Origin: Stappia sp. ES.058
Lineage (GTDB): Bacteria; Pseudomonadota; Alphaproteobacteria; Rhizobiales; Stappiaceae
NCBI RefSeq assembly: GCF_900105595.1
Contig: NZ_LT629784.1
Span: 496,001-560,000 of the forward strand
DNA: 64,000 nucleotides
Direction: 5' to 3'
Within the stretch, counting starts at the first letter, position 1. Each line of letters begins with the position of its first letter. Below are positions 61,572 to 64,000 of the stretch, piece after piece. The notes below the pieces were generated by a model. That model was given only the letters and a program-made list of their open reading frames with translations, ran no database searches and was not told where the DNA came from. Both the position numbers and the translations under genes were made by a program.

Positions 61572-62438
61572 ATAGAGTTCGGAGTAGGTGCCGTTCTGCT
61601 GCAGCCGATAGAGTGCGTGGTTGATGGCTTCCTGCCGGAACGTGTCCTCGATCCGGAAAGCGATGGTCAGGCTGTGATCGAAATAGCCTGGCTCCAGCCA
61701 CGGCCCGCCGACAAACATGCAGCAGTCTGCGGAGGTTTCGCCGTTGAGCCAGAACGACAGTGAAAGGCCGTCGCCGAAATGCGCATCGGCCTCCTCCGTG
61801 CCAAGGGCGGCGCGTGCCTCGGTTTCGCTTGCATAGGTCAAGATCTTCGCATCGTTGAAATAGCGTTCGAGGAACGCATCATGGACGGTACCTTCGGTCA
61901 CGGAGATGCGCTTGCCCGCCATGGCCTCGGGGGTCACGTCTTCGATCCCGCTTCCTTTCAAGACTGCAAAGCGTGCCGGCAGACGCAAATAGGGATCCGA
62001 GAACAGGAGCGTTTTGGTATTCGCCTCGGTGCTTGCGAGCCCGGCGATGATGGCATCGCCCTCCTCGCGCACAAGCGCCGGCACGAGCGCATCGAAGGAC
62101 TTGATGCGCAAGGAACAGGCACTGTCGAGTTCCTCGCAGAGCGCGCGCGCAAGATCGATGTTGAAGCCGGTCAGTCTCCCCGTTCCGTCGCGGAACGAAA
62201 ACGGGGGAAAGTCGTCGCTGGCCAGAAAACGGATCGTATCGGGGGGAGCGGTCGGGCGGTCGCCAACGCCCCGAGGGTCCCAGAAATTGGGAACGGTGAC
62301 CTCTGGCGGCGCGTCTTGCGAGGGCTCCGATTGCGCGGCCGCCGGGGCCGAACCTGTCAGAAGCGCAATCGATGCACAGCAAATCGCCAATGCGACGCTT
62401 GCAATATGGTTGTGCTTGCTGTCAAATGCAACTGACAT
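61542..62438 (-). CDS. Periplasmic amino-acid-type solute-binding protein
   Basis: A 298-residue exported protein. MSVAFDSKHNHIASVALAIC, then CASIALLTGSAPAAAQSEP, is the signal peptide. The bacterial extracellular solute-binding family 3 domain follows, with RFLASDDFPPFSFRDGTGRL, then TGFNIDLARALCEEL, AIIAGLASTEANTKTLLFSD and GKRISVTEGTVHDAFLERYF. No permease or ATPase gene is adjacent, so it may serve a distant ABC system or a sensor. Two Cys in ADCCMF are unusual. It converges on the desaturase-family gene, overlapping 30 bp. Confidence 0.88.
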   Translation of the reverse strand: MSVAFDSKHNHIASVALAICCASIALLTGSAPAAAQSEPSQDAPPEVTVPNFWDPRGVGDRPTAPPDTIRFLASDDFPPFSFRDGTGRLTGFNIDLARALCEELDSACSLRIKSFDALVPALVREEGDAIIAGLASTEANTKTLLFSDPYLRLPARFAVLKGSGIEDVTPEAMAGKRISVTEGTVHDAFLERYFNDAKILTYASETEARAALGTEEADAHFGDGLSLSFWLNGETSADCCMFVGGPWLEPGYFDHSLTIAFRIEDTFRQEAINHALYRLQQNGTYSELYLRYFPVSFY

Positions 62439-62551
62439 TATTTACCGTCTTTATTTTGCAGTCCGCCGACGGACGCTCGTCATTTTCGCACAGGTACCTC
62501 GGCGAAGCCCGCGATACCTGGTTCAGTCAATCGAATTGCGAAGCGCAAGGC

Positions 62552-63274
62552 ATGTTCGATCCCTCAGTGCGCCCCATGGATACGCCGGCTCTCCATGGCC
62601 GTGACCACACGAGACATAACGCGCGGCAGGAACACAACGGGGTGAACGCTCCTGCGTCACTATCCTATGCGCGTGAGGTTCCGTCCACCCATGGCGCGGT
62701 CCGCCCTGCAACGATGCAGGCGCCATCGCGCCGGCCTGTATGGACCTTTGGTGCTGATATCTCGGTGTTGCGGAGCCGGGGACTGGGCGACGGTTTGCTC
62801 CGTGCGATCCTGCGGGAAGGGCAGGCGTCGTCGATTTCGCCGGCGCGGTTGCTCCTGCAGCGCGGCCTTGTTGCGGAAGACGCGTATTATTGCGCGTTTG
62901 CCGAGGCGACCGGTCTCGGATTCTTGTCCGAGGGCAGCTTCATGTCCCATCACGACTTGCGCTTTCCGCCACCACCCGAAATGAACGGACCGTTGCCCAT
63001 TGGTCGCGCGCAAAACGGCGAAATGCTGTTTGCGGTCGCTCCCGCCCCGGAGACCCTGACCACGTTTCAAGACTACCTGCGACGGTTTCCCGCCATGCGT
63101 CAGCGGGTTCGCATCGCCAGTCCGCGTGCGCTGGCGCGCGCGATCGCCGCCGCCGATCCAGGCAAGCGCCTGACCCTTGAACGTCCGGATGCAAGCGCGT
63201 GCCGCACGCTTACCGGCGCGCAGATCGGCGTTGCCATCGCCGTGTCCGGGGCCTTCGCGGGGGGCTGGTTCTGA
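62552..63274 (+). CDS. Membrane glycosyltransferase, N-terminal part, apparent frameshift at 63259-63264
   Basis: The N-terminal half of a cellulose-synthase-like glycosyltransferase. A leader of about 70 residues precedes a GspE/MshE-like N-terminal domain (ISPARLLLQRGLVAEDAYYC, then AFAEATGLGFL), which in some glycosyltransferases binds c-di-GMP. TM1 is LTGAQIGVAIAVSGAFAGG. The frame stops at 63272, but adding one G to the G6 run at 63259-63264 continues it as AGGLVLTPGQAAVGLSVVV into the catalytic part. The start is MFDPSVRPMD at 62552. An earlier ATG at 62372 would overlap the divergent gene. Confidence 0.65.
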   Translation: MFDPSVRPMDTPALHGRDHTRHNARQEHNGVNAPASLSYAREVPSTHGAVRPATMQAPSRRPVWTFGADISVLRSRGLGDGLLRAILREGQASSISPARLLLQRGLVAEDAYYCAFAEATGLGFLSEGSFMSHHDLRFPPPPEMNGPLPIGRAQNGEMLFAVAPAPETLTTFQDYLRRFPAMRQRVRIASPRALARAIAAADPGKRLTLERPDASACRTLTGAQIGVAIAVSGAFAGGWF

Positions 63275-64000
63275 CACCCGGGCAGGCGGCGGTCGGGCTT
63301 TCGGTCGTTGTCACGATCCTTGGAATGATGCCGGGTGTTGTCCGGTTGATGGCTGGTGCGAGCGGTTGCCGGAGCCGGTTTCCGGCCCGACCAGGGCCGT
63401 CGGGGCCGCTGCCCGTCTACAGTGTCCTCGTGCCGCTTTACCGGGAAGTGCGCGTGGCTCCGGTGCTGGCGGCCGCGCTCGGCGCGCTGGAGTATCCGCG
63501 GGGTCGCCTGGAAATCCTGTTTCTCCTCGAGGCCGACGATCATGAGACCCGAAGCGCGCTTGCTCCGCTGCTGTCCACGCATATGCGGATCGTCATCGTT
63601 CCGCCGGGCGAACCGCGCACCAAGCCCCGCGCGCTGTGCCATGGTCTTGCCGTTGCACGGGGCGAACTGATCGCGGTCTATGACGGCGAAGACAGGCCCG
63701 AGCCGGACCAGTTGCGTCTCGCCTCTGCCCGATTTGCGGAACTGCCGGATCGCGTCGCGGCACTTCAGGCACATCTCGCCGTCGATCACGCGAGTCATCG
63801 TGTCTTCGCGCGCCAGTTTCGCCTCGAATACGCCGGGTTGTTCGATTGCCTGCTGCCCTGGCTCTCGTCGAGGGGCTGGCCGTTTCCGCTGGGTGGGACG
63901 TCGAACCATTTTCGCCGTGGAGCGCTTGAGGCGGTGGGCGGCTGGGATCCCTTCAATGTGACGGAAGACGCGGACCTGTCGATGCGCCTGAGCCGCGCCG
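63265..64000 (+). CDS. Membrane glycosyltransferase family 2, catalytic part (frameshifted from N-terminus; cut by window end)
   Basis: The frame from 63265 reads LVLTPGQAAVGLSVVVTILG (second membrane helix), then YSVLVPLYREVRVAPVLAAA, the GT2 opening. Catalytic signatures follow: LFLLEADDHETRSALAPLLS, KPRALCHGLAVARGELIAVY, DGEDRPEPDQLRLASARF, LGGTSNHFRRGALEAVGGWD and NVTEDADLSMRLSRA. This is a processive-type polysaccharide or glycan synthase. The first ATG in this frame is at 63325, but the natural reading continues from the gene at 62552-63274. The C-terminal membrane part is beyond the window. Confidence 0.75.
   Translation, partial: MVLTPGQAAVGLSVVVTILGMMPGVVRLMAGASGCRSRFPARPGPSGPLPVYSVLVPLYREVRVAPVLAAALGALEYPRGRLEILFLLEADDHETRSALAPLLSTHMRIVIVPPGEPRTKPRALCHGLAVARGELIAVYDGEDRPEPDQLRLASARFAELPDRVAALQAHLAVDHASHRVFARQFRLEYAGLFDCLLPWLSSRGWPFPLGGTSNHFRRGALEAVGGWDPFNVTEDADLSMRLSRA

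Noticed and set aside
1..64000. Prophage, insertion sequence, restriction or toxin-antitoxin islands, CRISPR arrays
   Set aside because: No transposase, integrase, phage structural, restriction or Cas proteins, and no regularly spaced repeats, were found on either strand.

Overview
The window is a GC-rich, densely packed stretch of alphaproteobacterial chromosome, most likely Hyphomicrobiales (Rhizobiales; a Stappia/Labrenzia-like relative would fit). Markers are a gcrA cell-cycle regulator gene with GANTC (CcrM) sites, a TIGR02301 gene, the phoR-pstSCAB-phoU-phoB order with the enlarged alphaproteobacterial PstC and PstA, an argD-argF-hslO operon, and an HTH-RibB-RibX fusion. I see no tRNA, rRNA, insertion sequence, prophage, CRISPR array or plasmid function. 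The region is core or housekeeping in character, not an island.

Layout. 0-6.9 kb: a truncated ygfZ, an unknown gene behind a cluster of GANTC sites, an L,D-transpeptidase, and small conserved genes (DUF427, LysE exporter, TIGR02301, Nudix). 7-12.8 kb: SRAP abasic-site protein, FAD-linked 2-hydroxyacid dehydrogenase, fabI, a histidine phosphatase, DUF1344 and DUF3095. 13-17.7 kb: aroC, the HTH-ribB-ribX fusion and dxs, covering chorismate, riboflavin and isoprenoid precursors. 18-24.7 kb: an MFS transporter, a copper-delivery cluster (DUF2946-like, PCu(A)C, SCO), tlyA, an RNA methyltransferase and xseB. 24.8-31 kb: a deacetylase-like hydrolase, tsaC, and an acyl-CoA dehydrogenase / enoyl-CoA hydratase / SDR cluster behind a strong palindromic operator. 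31-42 kb: a DnaJ-like chaperone, CorA, a class III aminotransferase, a long-chain acyl-CoA synthetase, twin HAD phosphatases and a metallo-beta-lactamase-fold protein.

42.4-50.3 kb is the complete phosphate-starvation module: kinase PhoR, the high-affinity Pst ABC transporter, PhoU and regulator PhoB. A four-half-site Pho box lies before pstS and a hairpin terminator lies between pstS and pstC. 50.3-54.8 kb holds gcrA and the arginine/hslO operon. 55-60 kb is a two-gene RND efflux system without an outer-membrane component. 60-64 kb has an alpha/beta hydrolase, a sterol-desaturase-family protein, a periplasmic solute-binding protein and a membrane glycosyltransferase cut by the window end.

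The most unusual object is the riboflavin gene at 14139-15458. Its product carries a Cro-like HTH in front of RibB and a RibA-like domain that has lost the zinc cysteines. The gene is preceded by two near-identical 19-bp palindromes that overlap a promoter, and that promoter would start an essentially leaderless transcript at the ATG. This suggests a self-regulating biosynthetic enzyme. Three genes (TIGR02301, DUF4870-like, glycosyltransferase) each look broken by a single missing base, twice inside a run of six G. Sequence error is at least as likely as real gene loss. Four small genes too short for ordinary gene calling, or broken across frames, are annotated from direct translation.
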